From SB21 sp964415295 (GTDB lineage: Bacteria; CLD3; SB21): a DNA stretch of 64,000 bases. The stretch is taken from contig CAYPYN010000006.1 in the NCBI GenBank assembly GCA_964415295.1, positions 62,001 to 126,000 of the forward strand, read 5' to 3'. The notes beneath the pieces were generated by a model. The model had not been told where the DNA came from and searched no databases. It saw nothing but the letters and a program-made list of their open reading frames with translations. How positions within the stretch are numbered: the first letter of the stretch is position 1; each line of letters starts with the position of its first letter. The position numbers and the translations under genes were made by a program. Below, piece by piece: positions 9,036 through 18,009 of this stretch.

Positions 9036-10601
9036 GTGAATGCTTCAGAAAAACAGAATGTCTCCAAAGTTGCCAAGAATACACTTCTTTCCGGTATCGG
9101 TAACATTATCAGCCTCGTGACACTACCTATAACCAGCGTAATCACCACACGTGTGCTCGGAGCTGAGTTATATGGTATTTATTCTATTGTTCAATCCTGG
9201 GGGTCTCTGCTCGCCAACATTTCCAGTTTAGGCCTGAACGGTACCAATTTACGCTTTCTGCCCGGATACAAAGCCTTAAACGAAAAAGCCAAGATGAAAG
9301 GCTCAATTTACTGGTCCCTGAAAGTGACCGTCTTCGTGAGTCTTTTGATCACTTCTTTTATCCTTCTTTTTCCAGATTGGTTTTGCAACTTTTTTATTCA
9401 TCGTCCCGCGACAGTATCGAAAGAGGTTTTTGAACTCAATACGGTACATGCGTTCAGATTTTACGCTGTATCTATTTTCCTTACATCGATTTATCTGACC
9501 TTTACGGCCAGCCTGAACGGCCTTCAAGAAATAAAATATAAAGTCATTGCGAACGATATAGCAGGGACGGCGGCAAAGATTTCCAGCCTGATTGTTTTTG
9601 TGCTGTTCGGTTGGGATCTTTATGCGGCTTTGGCATCCAATATATTTCAGGATATCGTCATTTTTTCTTGTGCGCTCTATTTCCTATTGAAAGTCTTTCC
9701 GGAATTGAGAAACCCTTCTTTCAAAGCCGAGTATGAAAAATCTAAGATGAACAAATTTGCTGCAGCACTGTTCTCGAAATCCCTTCTAAGTAAATATACT
9801 TTCCAACTTGATATACTCTTTTTGGGAATGTTTCAGTCTGCCCGCGAGGTCGGAGTCTATGCGGTGGCGTCACGTCTACAGCCTCTGATCTACTATCCCC
9901 ATTACACTCTGAGCAATATTTTTGATCCTTTGGTGGCAGAACTTCATGCTTTAGGGAAGAAAGAGGAATTAAGACATCTCTACCAAACGGTGACCAAATG
10001 GACTTTTTCTCTGAGTTTGCCGATATTTACTACGGTTGTGCTGTTCTCAAAAGAAATCCTCAATGTATTCGGGAAGGATTTTTCAGACGGTATGATATTG
10101 GTATTGATAATGGGCGTTGGAAATCTTGTTCATGATCTTCTGGGTCTGTCGGGAAATGTGATTATGATGACCGGTCGGATCAACATTAACTTGTTTAACT
10201 CAGCCATAATGGCCGTAGTTAACATTCTACTTTATTATATATTAATAAAATATTATGGCGTCATGGGAGCCGCGGTAGGTAATGCATTGTCGATGATCTT
10301 ATTGAACACAATGATGATGTTTCAAGTATGGTATTATATGGGTTTCGTTCCGTTCCGCCGTTCCTTGGCCAAGCCGGTTATAAGTATATTATCATCTGCC
10401 TCGATAATAGAATTATTGTTACAACTGTATCGTCTTCCTTTTTACAAATTTACCTTTATCATCTACATTCTTGTACTTTGGTTGTTGTATATTATTGGTC
10501 TTTTTGTTCTTAAATTTGACGACTACGACCGGTATATTATTCGAAAAGTCGCCAATAAAATACCTCTTTTGGGAAGACTGCTTCCCAATTCGTACCGATA
10601 G
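9036..10601 (+). CDS. Wzx-like oligosaccharide flippase (MOP superfamily)
   Basis: This 521-residue integral membrane protein has about fourteen hydrophobic helices and is predicted to flip lipid-linked repeat units across the inner membrane. The N-terminus (KNTLLSGIGNIISLVTLP, then TRVLGAELYGIYS) is characteristic of polysaccharide biosynthesis flippases of the MOP family. The start is GTG two bases after the epimerase stop. No well-placed internal ATG in this frame fits the conserved N-terminus better. Its place between epimerase and glycosyltransferases supports a Wzx role in a Wzx/Wzy-type pathway, although no clear Wzy polymerase is found in the cluster. Confidence 0.85.
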   Translation: MNASEKQNVSKVAKNTLLSGIGNIISLVTLPITSVITTRVLGAELYGIYSIVQSWGSLLANISSLGLNGTNLRFLPGYKALNEKAKMKGSIYWSLKVTVFVSLLITSFILLFPDWFCNFFIHRPATVSKEVFELNTVHAFRFYAVSIFLTSIYLTFTASLNGLQEIKYKVIANDIAGTAAKISSLIVFVLFGWDLYAALASNIFQDIVIFSCALYFLLKVFPELRNPSFKAEYEKSKMNKFAAALFSKSLLSKYTFQLDILFLGMFQSAREVGVYAVASRLQPLIYYPHYTLSNIFDPLVAELHALGKKEELRHLYQTVTKWTFSLSLPIFTTVVLFSKEILNVFGKDFSDGMILVLIMGVGNLVHDLLGLSGNVIMMTGRININLFNSAIMAVVNILLYYILIKYYGVMGAAVGNALSMILLNTMMMFQVWYYMGFVPFRRSLAKPVISILSSASIIELLLQLYRLPFYKFTFIIYILVLWLLYIIGLFVLKFDDYDRYIIRKVANKIPLLGRLLPNSYR

Positions 10602-10628
10602 GGAATGCGAATAAGGCATAGGGATGAC

Positions 10629-11858
10629 ATGAAAGTAAACTACGAGACCGATAGTAGGATTCTAAAGACAATTCTGATTGTCATCGGCATAATTATTCTG
10701 TTTGGCCTTTGGTATCGACTGGGTCTGCTGGATGATAATTATCGAAAAGGCTATGACCCGTTTGAATATGCCCAATTAGGCACGAGTATTTGGAGCGGCT
10801 ACGGTATTCAGTTCAAACATGTCCCGGATGTGGTACTGCCACCTGGTTTTCCGATTGTCGTCGGTCTAATAGACCTGATCATAGAAGATCCGGAATGGAG
10901 CGGTAAGATTGTCGGATTATGTTCATTCCTCTTGAGCCTTCTGTTGGTTTACAAAATTGGAAACTTCTTGTTTGAAGACATAGGTCTGGTATGGATGTTA
11001 TTGCTGTTATTTGCCACCAATTCCAACTTGTTAATAAACGCTTCAAACGGTTATAGTGAATCTCTTTTTACTTCGGTATTTTTACTGATGGTCTGGTTGA
11101 GTTTGAACCACAGAAGTGATTTGATCCAGAGCGTTTTTTTTGGTTTTTTGTGGTCGTGGCTCTATCTCATTCGCCCCGAGGGTATGATTATTGGTTTCAT
11201 TTTATTTGTATGGATGGTGTGTCTAAAGACCAGAATAATATTCGTTATTCTTACACCTCTTATCTTTGTCATATTGATACTGCCGTATCTTTATTTTTTG
11301 AGGGAAAACACGGGTGTCTGGCAATTCTCTGGAAAGACTTATTTGAATCTTGTAATGGGCGAACTGGAAAGCCCGTACCAAAAAAAGACCGCGGGCACGG
11401 CTACAGAGCGTTACAAAATCATTGATCGAACGTTGGCAGATCCGAGCCTTTCGTTCGGATTTATGACATATTGGCAAGAACCAGAAAATGATATTTTCAG
11501 GAGAATCCCGACAAATTTAGGCAAACTGTTCATGCATTACGTATGGTCCTTTTCTATTGTCGGTGCGGCTTTGGGGTTTTTGGGCCTATTTTATGTTAAA
11601 AAACCGTATCATTATTTTTTGTGGCTTATGCTTTTACCCGTTCTTACTTATGTTATATTCTTTGTTTTACCCAGAACTGTCTCTGTTTTTCATTGGATAT
11701 TCATGATTGGGATAGTATGTGGAATAGACGGGCTAAGGAAACTAATGATCGGACGTACGATGGGTCAGAAATGGATATCAGGTGTTCCTTGGTTCGTTGG
11801 CGCTGTGATTATGGCCTATCAATTCCGTAGTGTTATCAAAATTATTATTTTGAATTAG
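10629..11858 (+). CDS. GT-C fold glycosyltransferase (GT39/ArnT-like)
   Basis: This is a membrane protein of 409 residues with about ten helices. After TM1 the first extracytoplasmic loop contains DPFEYAQLG and the PPGFPIVVGL block. This acidic loop followed by a Pro-Pro-x-x-Pro turn is typical of dolichyl-phosphate-mannose / ArnT-type GT-C enzymes, which take sugar from a polyprenyl phosphate donor on the periplasmic side. An ATG eight codons upstream (10605) is possible. I prefer 10629 because AGGG lies five bases before it. A Wzy polymerase is an alternative reading, since both are polytopic and poorly conserved. It lies four bases before the next gene. Confidence 0.65.
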   Translation: MKVNYETDSRILKTILIVIGIIILFGLWYRLGLLDDNYRKGYDPFEYAQLGTSIWSGYGIQFKHVPDVVLPPGFPIVVGLIDLIIEDPEWSGKIVGLCSFLLSLLLVYKIGNFLFEDIGLVWMLLLLFATNSNLLINASNGYSESLFTSVFLLMVWLSLNHRSDLIQSVFFGFLWSWLYLIRPEGMIIGFILFVWMVCLKTRIIFVILTPLIFVILILPYLYFLRENTGVWQFSGKTYLNLVMGELESPYQKKTAGTATERYKIIDRTLADPSLSFGFMTYWQEPENDIFRRIPTNLGKLFMHYVWSFSIVGAALGFLGLFYVKKPYHYFLWLMLLPVLTYVIFFVLPRTVSVFHWIFMIGIVCGIDGLRKLMIGRTMGQKWISGVPWFVGAVIMAYQFRSVIKIIILN

Positions 11859-11862
11859 ATCC

Positions 11863-13098
11863 ATGGTTCGTCAACCCAAAATAAAAGTACTACATATTAC
11901 TCCGAGCGGCCAAATCGGAGGTCGGGAACGGCAGATCTTCTTATTGATGAAAGAACTGGTTAAGTACCGCCATGAAGTTCAAAATGACATTGCCTTCATT
12001 CGTCCTGACGGACCGTTTTATGAACAGTGTTTGGCGCTTCCAATCCAAACGTATTCCACCGACCTGAACGCCTGGCATCCAGGATATTTCCGTTTCTATT
12101 TCAAGCTCTTCAAAGATTACGATGTGATCAATTTCTGGGGGATTGATCATTATTTATTTACGATCTCTCTTCTTCATGATAATGTGAAGGTCTTTACTTT
12201 AACAGGCCCGAGACTTGTAATAAGAAAAACCATGTGGGGTGGAATGACGGATATTCTTAAAGTTCTTACCGTGCGGAAAAATATAATAGGTTCGGGTCCT
12301 GGCCGTTCCTCTGCGATACAAAAAATAAATGGAATCAAGAGCGGTATTTTGAGAGTTGTTCGAAAAGAACTCTTTATTCGATTTTTGAATAAGTGCCAAA
12401 AGATTATCACGCCTTCGGATTATATGAGAAGCATAGCCATGAGCGAGTATGGGATAGAGTCGGGTAAAATAAAAGTCATCTCCAATTTTGTAGATTACGA
12501 AGACATCGTATTGACTAAAGACAAAATGACCGTGAAATCCGAATTAAGCATTAAGCCTTCTACTTTCCTTGTCGGAGTTGCCAGCCGATTTGATACCCGT
12601 AAGCGCCTGGACCGGATCGTACAGGCGATGGCCCAACTGCCGGAAAACTTGGATGTTCAGGCGATCATTTTGGGAAACGGAGAAGGAGAGGAGCGCCGCC
12701 GGCTTTTAGATGAAATAAAAAGGACCGGTATGCAGGAACGTATCAAATTACCCGGAGAGAAGTTAGATATTTACAACTACATCCATGCCATGGATCTATT
12801 TGTCTTGCCGTCGGACCGTGAGGGATTCGGTTTAGTCCTTCTTGAAGCTTTGTATCTTAAAGTACCCACGGTCGTTTTTGCAGACGGCGGCGGCGGCCTC
12901 GAAATAATAAAAGACGGCCAAACCGGATTTGTAGTGCGTTCGGTAGAGGGCCTGGCAGATCTGATCCGGTCCTTTGTCAGTCATCGTGAGGAGTTGAATA
13001 CGATGACTGAAAACGGGTACCAACATGTAACGAAGTGCTTCACGGCCTCCCATGCTGTAATGTACAATGAAGTAACGGAAAACTGCCTGATCAACTGA
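11863..13098 (+). CDS. glycosyltransferase family 4 protein
   Basis: This is a cytoplasmic GT-B glycosyltransferase that adds a sugar from a nucleotide donor to the growing lipid-linked unit. The N-terminal acceptor domain opens with a strand and glycine loop (VLHITPSGQIGGRERQI). The C-terminal donor domain has the E-x7-E motif of GT4 retaining enzymes (REGFGLVLLEAL), followed by VPTVVFADGGGGLEII and the QTGFVV strand. At 411 residues the length is normal. Only four bases separate it from both the upstream and the downstream gene, so it is deep in the operon. Donor and acceptor sugars cannot be inferred. Confidence 0.9.
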   Translation: MVRQPKIKVLHITPSGQIGGRERQIFLLMKELVKYRHEVQNDIAFIRPDGPFYEQCLALPIQTYSTDLNAWHPGYFRFYFKLFKDYDVINFWGIDHYLFTISLLHDNVKVFTLTGPRLVIRKTMWGGMTDILKVLTVRKNIIGSGPGRSSAIQKINGIKSGILRVVRKELFIRFLNKCQKIITPSDYMRSIAMSEYGIESGKIKVISNFVDYEDIVLTKDKMTVKSELSIKPSTFLVGVASRFDTRKRLDRIVQAMAQLPENLDVQAIILGNGEGEERRRLLDEIKRTGMQERIKLPGEKLDIYNYIHAMDLFVLPSDREGFGLVLLEALYLKVPTVVFADGGGGLEIIKDGQTGFVVRSVEGLADLIRSFVSHREELNTMTENGYQHVTKCFTASHAVMYNEVTENCLIN

Positions 13099-13102
13099 AG
13101 CC

Positions 13103-14110
13103 ATGAGAGTCTTCTTTCTTACCACCATAGATACCGAATGCGACAAGGGTCTTGCTTGGAAGGTCCGATATCCTTTTTCATTTACAAATATTACGGAAGG
13201 AGTCTTGGGGAAACTTCACCCCTTGCTGGAGAAATACGGCGTACGGGCAACCTATTTGCTGAGCTCGGAAGTAATCTCCGATGAGAAAAGCACTGAAGCG
13301 TTAAGAAGTATGGCGAATCAATGCGAGGTGGGAACGCATTTGCATGGTGAATACGTGGAACCCTTTCCCAATTATGCGGCAGTCAAAACGGATGATTATC
13401 AGGCAGACTATACGTATGAGATAGAAAGAGAAAAGATCAGAAACCTCACGAATCATTTTTGCCATGTATTCGGTTATCGCCCTGCTTCTTTTCGCGCGGG
13501 GAGATTTGGGGCAGGTCGAAATACTTTTAAGATACTCAACGAGCTGGGGTATCAGGTGGATTCCAGCATATATCCGTTCCGCAGACTTATTACAAAACGG
13601 TATCATTTGAATTATTACTATTTTCCAGTAGAACCTTTTTATCCGGATCCCGAGAATTTGTTTGAACCGGCGACAACCGATAAGGGCATACTTCATATAC
13701 CGATCACAGTCTCTTCCATTTTCTTTCAATCTTTGCCTGCGGTGATAGGAAAGGCCTTCTCTTCCCATCGGACGATGGGCGTATTGTCAAAACTATTTGG
13801 TAAAAATCTGATCAATACCTTCAGCCTGCGTCCAAGCAGTAATTCCATCGAAAAAATGAAGGAAATTTGCGAATATCATTTGATGCGTCACAAAAACTCT
13901 CAGGCTGTTTTTCTCACCATGATGTTTCACAGCAACGAGCTTATGCCAGAGACAAGCCCATATTGTAGAACAGATGAAGACGTTGAAGTACTATTGAAAA
14001 AGCTGGATGCGGTTTTTAGGTATGTGTCTGAGCTTCGTGCATCTTTTGTAACGATGAGCGAAGCTAAGCAAGTTGTTGATACAATATCCACGGATATCCC
14101 GCGTGTTTAA
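13103..14110 (+). CDS. polysaccharide deacetylase family protein (NodB fold, WalW-like)
   Basis: This 335-residue protein is predicted to remove N-acetyl (or O-acetyl) groups from a glycan or sugar precursor. NodB-type motifs in order are TIDTEC near residue 9 (metal-binding aspartates), GTHLH (metal His pair), FRAGRFGAG (active-site Arg loop) and MMFHSNEL (late catalytic His). There is no signal peptide, so it probably acts in the cytoplasm on a lipid-linked or nucleotide-linked sugar. It lies between two glycosyltransferase genes, and its end overlaps the next gene. It probably tailors the polysaccharide encoded here. Confidence 0.8.
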   Translation: MRVFFLTTIDTECDKGLAWKVRYPFSFTNITEGVLGKLHPLLEKYGVRATYLLSSEVISDEKSTEALRSMANQCEVGTHLHGEYVEPFPNYAAVKTDDYQADYTYEIEREKIRNLTNHFCHVFGYRPASFRAGRFGAGRNTFKILNELGYQVDSSIYPFRRLITKRYHLNYYYFPVEPFYPDPENLFEPATTDKGILHIPITVSSIFFQSLPAVIGKAFSSHRTMGVLSKLFGKNLINTFSLRPSSNSIEKMKEICEYHLMRHKNSQAVFLTMMFHSNELMPETSPYCRTDEDVEVLLKKLDAVFRYVSELRASFVTMSEAKQVVDTISTDIPRV

Positions 14111-15182
14111 TAAAGTGTTACATGGTGTTGTGAGAACGATCCACTATCATCTTGACGCTCGTTCCGTCGAACAACAGGACGCGGTCTTTCAAGTGATGGT
14201 CAACATTTCCTCCGGCATTGGTGATGCCATCATGGCTGAGCCATTGATTCGTGCGATCCGCGCTGTTAAACCGGGGACCAACATCGATGTGATTGCGGGC
14301 CCATCTACAAGATCATTGTTTGAAAACCACACAGACGTTCGCAGAGTTCACGTTTTAGTGCCACGGCTTTTCAATTGGATCCAATTGATTCTTCAATTAC
14401 GCAAAGAAAAATACGATCTCTACATAGGTACGATACCGAGCAATACGCTGTCTCAACAGTTGCTTCCATGGCTGGCGAATATTCCGTTTAGGATCAAACA
14501 CCGCACACCGCACACCGGATCGCGCGACTTTGATTTCTTGTTTCACAGAATAGAGCCGATCCCGGAGGGACGTCACCGTCTGACATGTAATCTGGATCTT
14601 CTTAAACACATCGGTATTTCCGCAGACCTAACCGACGCGAGACCTCGTATCGGCGATCTGCCGGATATCCGGCAGAAAGCTTTGGATGCTTTGCATCGCA
14701 TTGGATATAATGCCGACCGGATCATGATCGGCTTTCATCCGGGATGTAATCCCAAAGCTTCATTCAAACGGTGGTCCCCTCAGAATTATGCCCGTCTCAT
14801 GACCTATCTGCAAGACCGATGGCATGCGCAGATACTTATCGTTGGGGGAAAAGACGAAGAAGAAGACGTGGCCAAGATCGAGTCCTTATTATCGAGCAAA
14901 ATACTGAATTTTGTCGGGAAGGCGGACCTGCTTGAGACAGCCGAATTAATAAGATTCTGCCGATTTTTTGTCTCCAACGATTCCGGAATTATGCATCTGG
15001 CCACGGCGGTGGGGGTTCCTGTCTTTGCAATATTTGGTCCGAAAGATGAAAGACATGTTGGCCCTTACGGAAATAAGAATACCGTAATTCGAAATGGGAA
15101 AGAAGTCAATAATGTGACCGTGGAGCAGGTCATTGAGTCGATCGAGCAAAGTGAATTTGGATTAAGAGATTTGAAAAAGTAG
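14103..15182 (+). CDS. glycosyltransferase family 9 (heptosyltransferase-like)
   Basis: This GT-B enzyme resembles ADP-heptose:LPS heptosyltransferases. Family marks are the N-terminal ISSGIGDAIMAEPLIRAI block, the central FHPGCNPKASFKRWSPQNYARL segment read with its conserved K-x-W, and the C-terminal donor-site motif NDSGIMHLA followed by FGPKDERHVGPYG. I use a GTG start (14103), which overlaps the deacetylase stop by eight bases. A TTG at 14073 would extend it by ten residues. The stop is three bases before uvrA. It may act on LPS core or on the cluster's own glycan; heptose specificity is not proven. Confidence 0.85.
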   Translation: MFNKVLHGVVRTIHYHLDARSVEQQDAVFQVMVNISSGIGDAIMAEPLIRAIRAVKPGTNIDVIAGPSTRSLFENHTDVRRVHVLVPRLFNWIQLILQLRKEKYDLYIGTIPSNTLSQQLLPWLANIPFRIKHRTPHTGSRDFDFLFHRIEPIPEGRHRLTCNLDLLKHIGISADLTDARPRIGDLPDIRQKALDALHRIGYNADRIMIGFHPGCNPKASFKRWSPQNYARLMTYLQDRWHAQILIVGGKDEEEDVAKIESLLSSKILNFVGKADLLETAELIRFCRFFVSNDSGIMHLATAVGVPVFAIFGPKDERHVGPYGNKNTVIRNGKEVNNVTVEQVIESIEQSEFGLRDLKK

Positions 15183-15185
15183 GGC

Positions 15186-17933
15186 ATGGACGATTTTATA
15201 GAAATAAAGGGCGCACGGGTTCATAACCTCAAGAACATAAGCCTCAGACTTCCGCGAAATCAATTCATCGTCATTACCGGTGTCAGCGGATCCGGAAAGT
15301 CCTCGCTGGCCTTCGACACGCTATACGCGGAAGGGCAGAGAAGGTATGTGGAATCACTTTCGGCCTATGCGCGTCAGTTCTTGGAGCGTATGGATAAGCC
15401 CGACGTCGACCATATCAAAGGGATCAGTCCGGCCCTGGCCATCGAACAGCGTACTCTGGCTAAAAACCCTCGATCCACGGTCGGCACGGTTACGGAAATC
15501 TACGATTACCTGAGACTTCTATTCGGCCGTATTGGAAAGACTTATTGTACACAATGCGGTACGCCCGTACGCAAAGACACCGTTGCCAGCGTGGTGCAGA
15601 CCATCTTGTCCTATCCGGGAGGTACGAAATTTTACGTCCTCTTCACCATGAAGGTCACCGAACAGAAGGTGCTGCTTTTACACGAACTGGGATTCAACCG
15701 TCTGATCCTCAACGGAGAGATCGTAGAGATGAGCGACGAGGCCGTTATGAAAAAGATCTTCAAGAAGAAGGAGATCGAAGTTCTGGTTGATCGCCTTACC
15801 GTGAACTCGGATCATAAGACCCGCCTGGCCGATTCTATCGAGACAGCCTTTCGCCATGGCGACGGGAAAATAACGGTCCGTCTGCTTGACGACAAGGACC
15901 TGCGGTTCTCCAACAAATTCGAGTGTAATACTTGCGGCGCTTCGTATCTGGAACCCGATCCGAAACTTTTTTCTTTCAATAACCCGTACGGCGCCTGCAC
16001 GCATTGCCAGGGATTTGGCAATAAGATAGAAATCGATATGGATCTGGTGATTCCCGATAGATCCAAAACACTGCGTCAAGGTGCGATCAAACCCTGGACC
16101 ACCGACGGGTATGCTGATTTTCAGGAACGGCTTGAAAAGAACGCCAAGAAGAACGGTATTCCATTGGACGTCCCCGTCTTCGATCTTTCGAAAGAACAAT
16201 ACCAGAAAGTGCTCGACGGCGGTGAGGGATTTGACGGAATACGGGAATATTTCGCCTGGCTCGATACCAAGACATACAAGATGCATGTTAGAGTACTTCT
16301 CAGCAAATACCGGGGATACGTGACCTGCTCGAACTGCAGTGGATCCAGGCTGAGGCCTGAAGCGCTATGCATAAAGATCGCGGACAAAACGATTCACGAT
16401 GTTCATAACATGACGATCGGTGAGGCGCACCGTTTTTTCAGTACGCTTCAATTATCGGAATACGATTTTGAGATCGGTCGGCGTGCTCTGGAAGAAATTG
16501 TCAAACGGCTGAATTATCTGAGGAATGTCGGTTTGGAATATCTGACCTGCAGCCGGCTTGCAGGCACACTTTCCGGCGGTGAGGCTCAACGAATAAGTTT
16601 GGCCACCTCCCTCGGATCGGCGCTGGTGGGATCGTTGTACATTCTTGACGAACCGAGCATCGGCCTTCATTCACGGGACAACGATAAACTAATTGGGATA
16701 TTACGCAATCTGCAGAGCATCGGAAATACGGTTATTGTGGTAGAGCACGATCGGGAGATCATGGAACGATGCGACGAGATCGTGGACATGGGGCCTTTGG
16801 CCGGAATCCATGGCGGGGAAGTTATTTTTCAGGGGAACTATCATACGATCGTCAAAGACAAGAACTCCCTGACCGGTCAATATCTTTCCGGAACCCGATC
16901 GATATCCGTTCCGGTCCAACGGCGCAAAGGAAATGGGAAATTCATCGAAGTTACGGGAGCCCGTGAAAACAATTTGAAGAGTGTGGATGTGCGGATCCCG
17001 CTCAATATGTTCGCTTGCATCACCGGCGTCAGCGGATCCGGTAAAAGTACACTTATACACGATGTGCTGTATGCCGGCGCGATGAGGAAGCTGGGGCTAT
17101 GGTCCGGAAAGATCGGTTTACATCAGGATATCCGAGGAATACAGAACGTTACTTCCATCGAGATGGTAGATCAGCAGCCTATTGGCCGCACACCTCGCAG
17201 CAATCCGGCTACGTATATTAAGGTCTTTGACATGATCCGTGATGTATTCGCAAGCGTACCGACGGCAAAAATGCGCGGTTATCAGTCCGGGACTTTTTCG
17301 TTCAATGTTCCCGGCGGACGGTGCGAGACCTGCGAAGGCGCCGGACAGATACTGGTGGAAATGCAGTTCCTTGCGGATGTGTATCTGGAGTGCGAAGAGT
17401 GCAAAGGACGGCGGTATAAGAAAGAGGTTCTGGAGATCCACTATCACGACAAGAACATCCATGACGTCCTTGAAATGTCCGTCTCCGAAGGTCTTACTTT
17501 TTTTGGCGCTTTCCACCGTATCGTAAAAAAACTGCAGGTACTGGATGACGTGGGACTTGGATATTTGAAACTCGGACAATCGGGGACCACTTTGTCCGGC
17601 GGTGAAGCGCAGCGTGTGAAGTTGGCGGCGCATCTGGCGGAGAAGAAGGATGGCCATACACTTTACATCATGGATGAACCTACAACCGGCTTGCACTTTG
17701 AGGATATAAACAAACTGCTGTCCAGCTTCAATAAACTGATCGAATCGGGCAATTCAATACTGGTTATCGAGCACAATCTAGACGTTATAAAATGCGCCGA
17801 TTATATCATCGATTTGGGGCCCGAAGGCGGTGATAAAGGAGGATATGTCGTGGCCACGGGAACGCCGGAAGAGATCATAAAGATAAAACAGTCTTATACC
17901 GGACAGTATCTGAAGAAGTATCTGGTCAAATAA
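15186..17933 (+). CDS. uvrA: excinuclease ABC subunit A
   Basis: This is the damage-recognition ATPase of nucleotide excision repair, working with UvrB and UvrC (not in this window). It has two ABC modules with Walker A GVSGSGKSS at about 31-39 and GVSGSGKST at about 613-621. Two LSGGEAQR signature motifs are visible, and the LDEPSIGLH and MDEPTTGLHFED Walker B blocks. Zinc modules are CNTCG...CTHC in the first half and CETC...CEECKGRRY in the second. At 915 residues it is slightly shorter than E. coli UvrA (940). It begins three bases after the GT9 stop, so it is likely cotranscribed with the polysaccharide cluster, which is unusual company. Confidence 0.98.
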   Translation: MDDFIEIKGARVHNLKNISLRLPRNQFIVITGVSGSGKSSLAFDTLYAEGQRRYVESLSAYARQFLERMDKPDVDHIKGISPALAIEQRTLAKNPRSTVGTVTEIYDYLRLLFGRIGKTYCTQCGTPVRKDTVASVVQTILSYPGGTKFYVLFTMKVTEQKVLLLHELGFNRLILNGEIVEMSDEAVMKKIFKKKEIEVLVDRLTVNSDHKTRLADSIETAFRHGDGKITVRLLDDKDLRFSNKFECNTCGASYLEPDPKLFSFNNPYGACTHCQGFGNKIEIDMDLVIPDRSKTLRQGAIKPWTTDGYADFQERLEKNAKKNGIPLDVPVFDLSKEQYQKVLDGGEGFDGIREYFAWLDTKTYKMHVRVLLSKYRGYVTCSNCSGSRLRPEALCIKIADKTIHDVHNMTIGEAHRFFSTLQLSEYDFEIGRRALEEIVKRLNYLRNVGLEYLTCSRLAGTLSGGEAQRISLATSLGSALVGSLYILDEPSIGLHSRDNDKLIGILRNLQSIGNTVIVVEHDREIMERCDEIVDMGPLAGIHGGEVIFQGNYHTIVKDKNSLTGQYLSGTRSISVPVQRRKGNGKFIEVTGARENNLKSVDVRIPLNMFACITGVSGSGKSTLIHDVLYAGAMRKLGLWSGKIGLHQDIRGIQNVTSIEMVDQQPIGRTPRSNPATYIKVFDMIRDVFASVPTAKMRGYQSGTFSFNVPGGRCETCEGAGQILVEMQFLADVYLECEECKGRRYKKEVLEIHYHDKNIHDVLEMSVSEGLTFFGAFHRIVKKLQVLDDVGLGYLKLGQSGTTLSGGEAQRVKLAAHLAEKKDGHTLYIMDEPTTGLHFEDINKLLSSFNKLIESGNSILVIEHNLDVIKCADYIIDLGPEGGDKGGYVVATGTPEEIIKIKQSYTGQYLKKYLVK

Positions 17934-18009
17934 TGGTTAACAATGAACAGAAAATGAAAAAAGCTGAAAATATTGTCTTGTCCAGTGTTTTTCATATCTC
18001 TAATTATCT

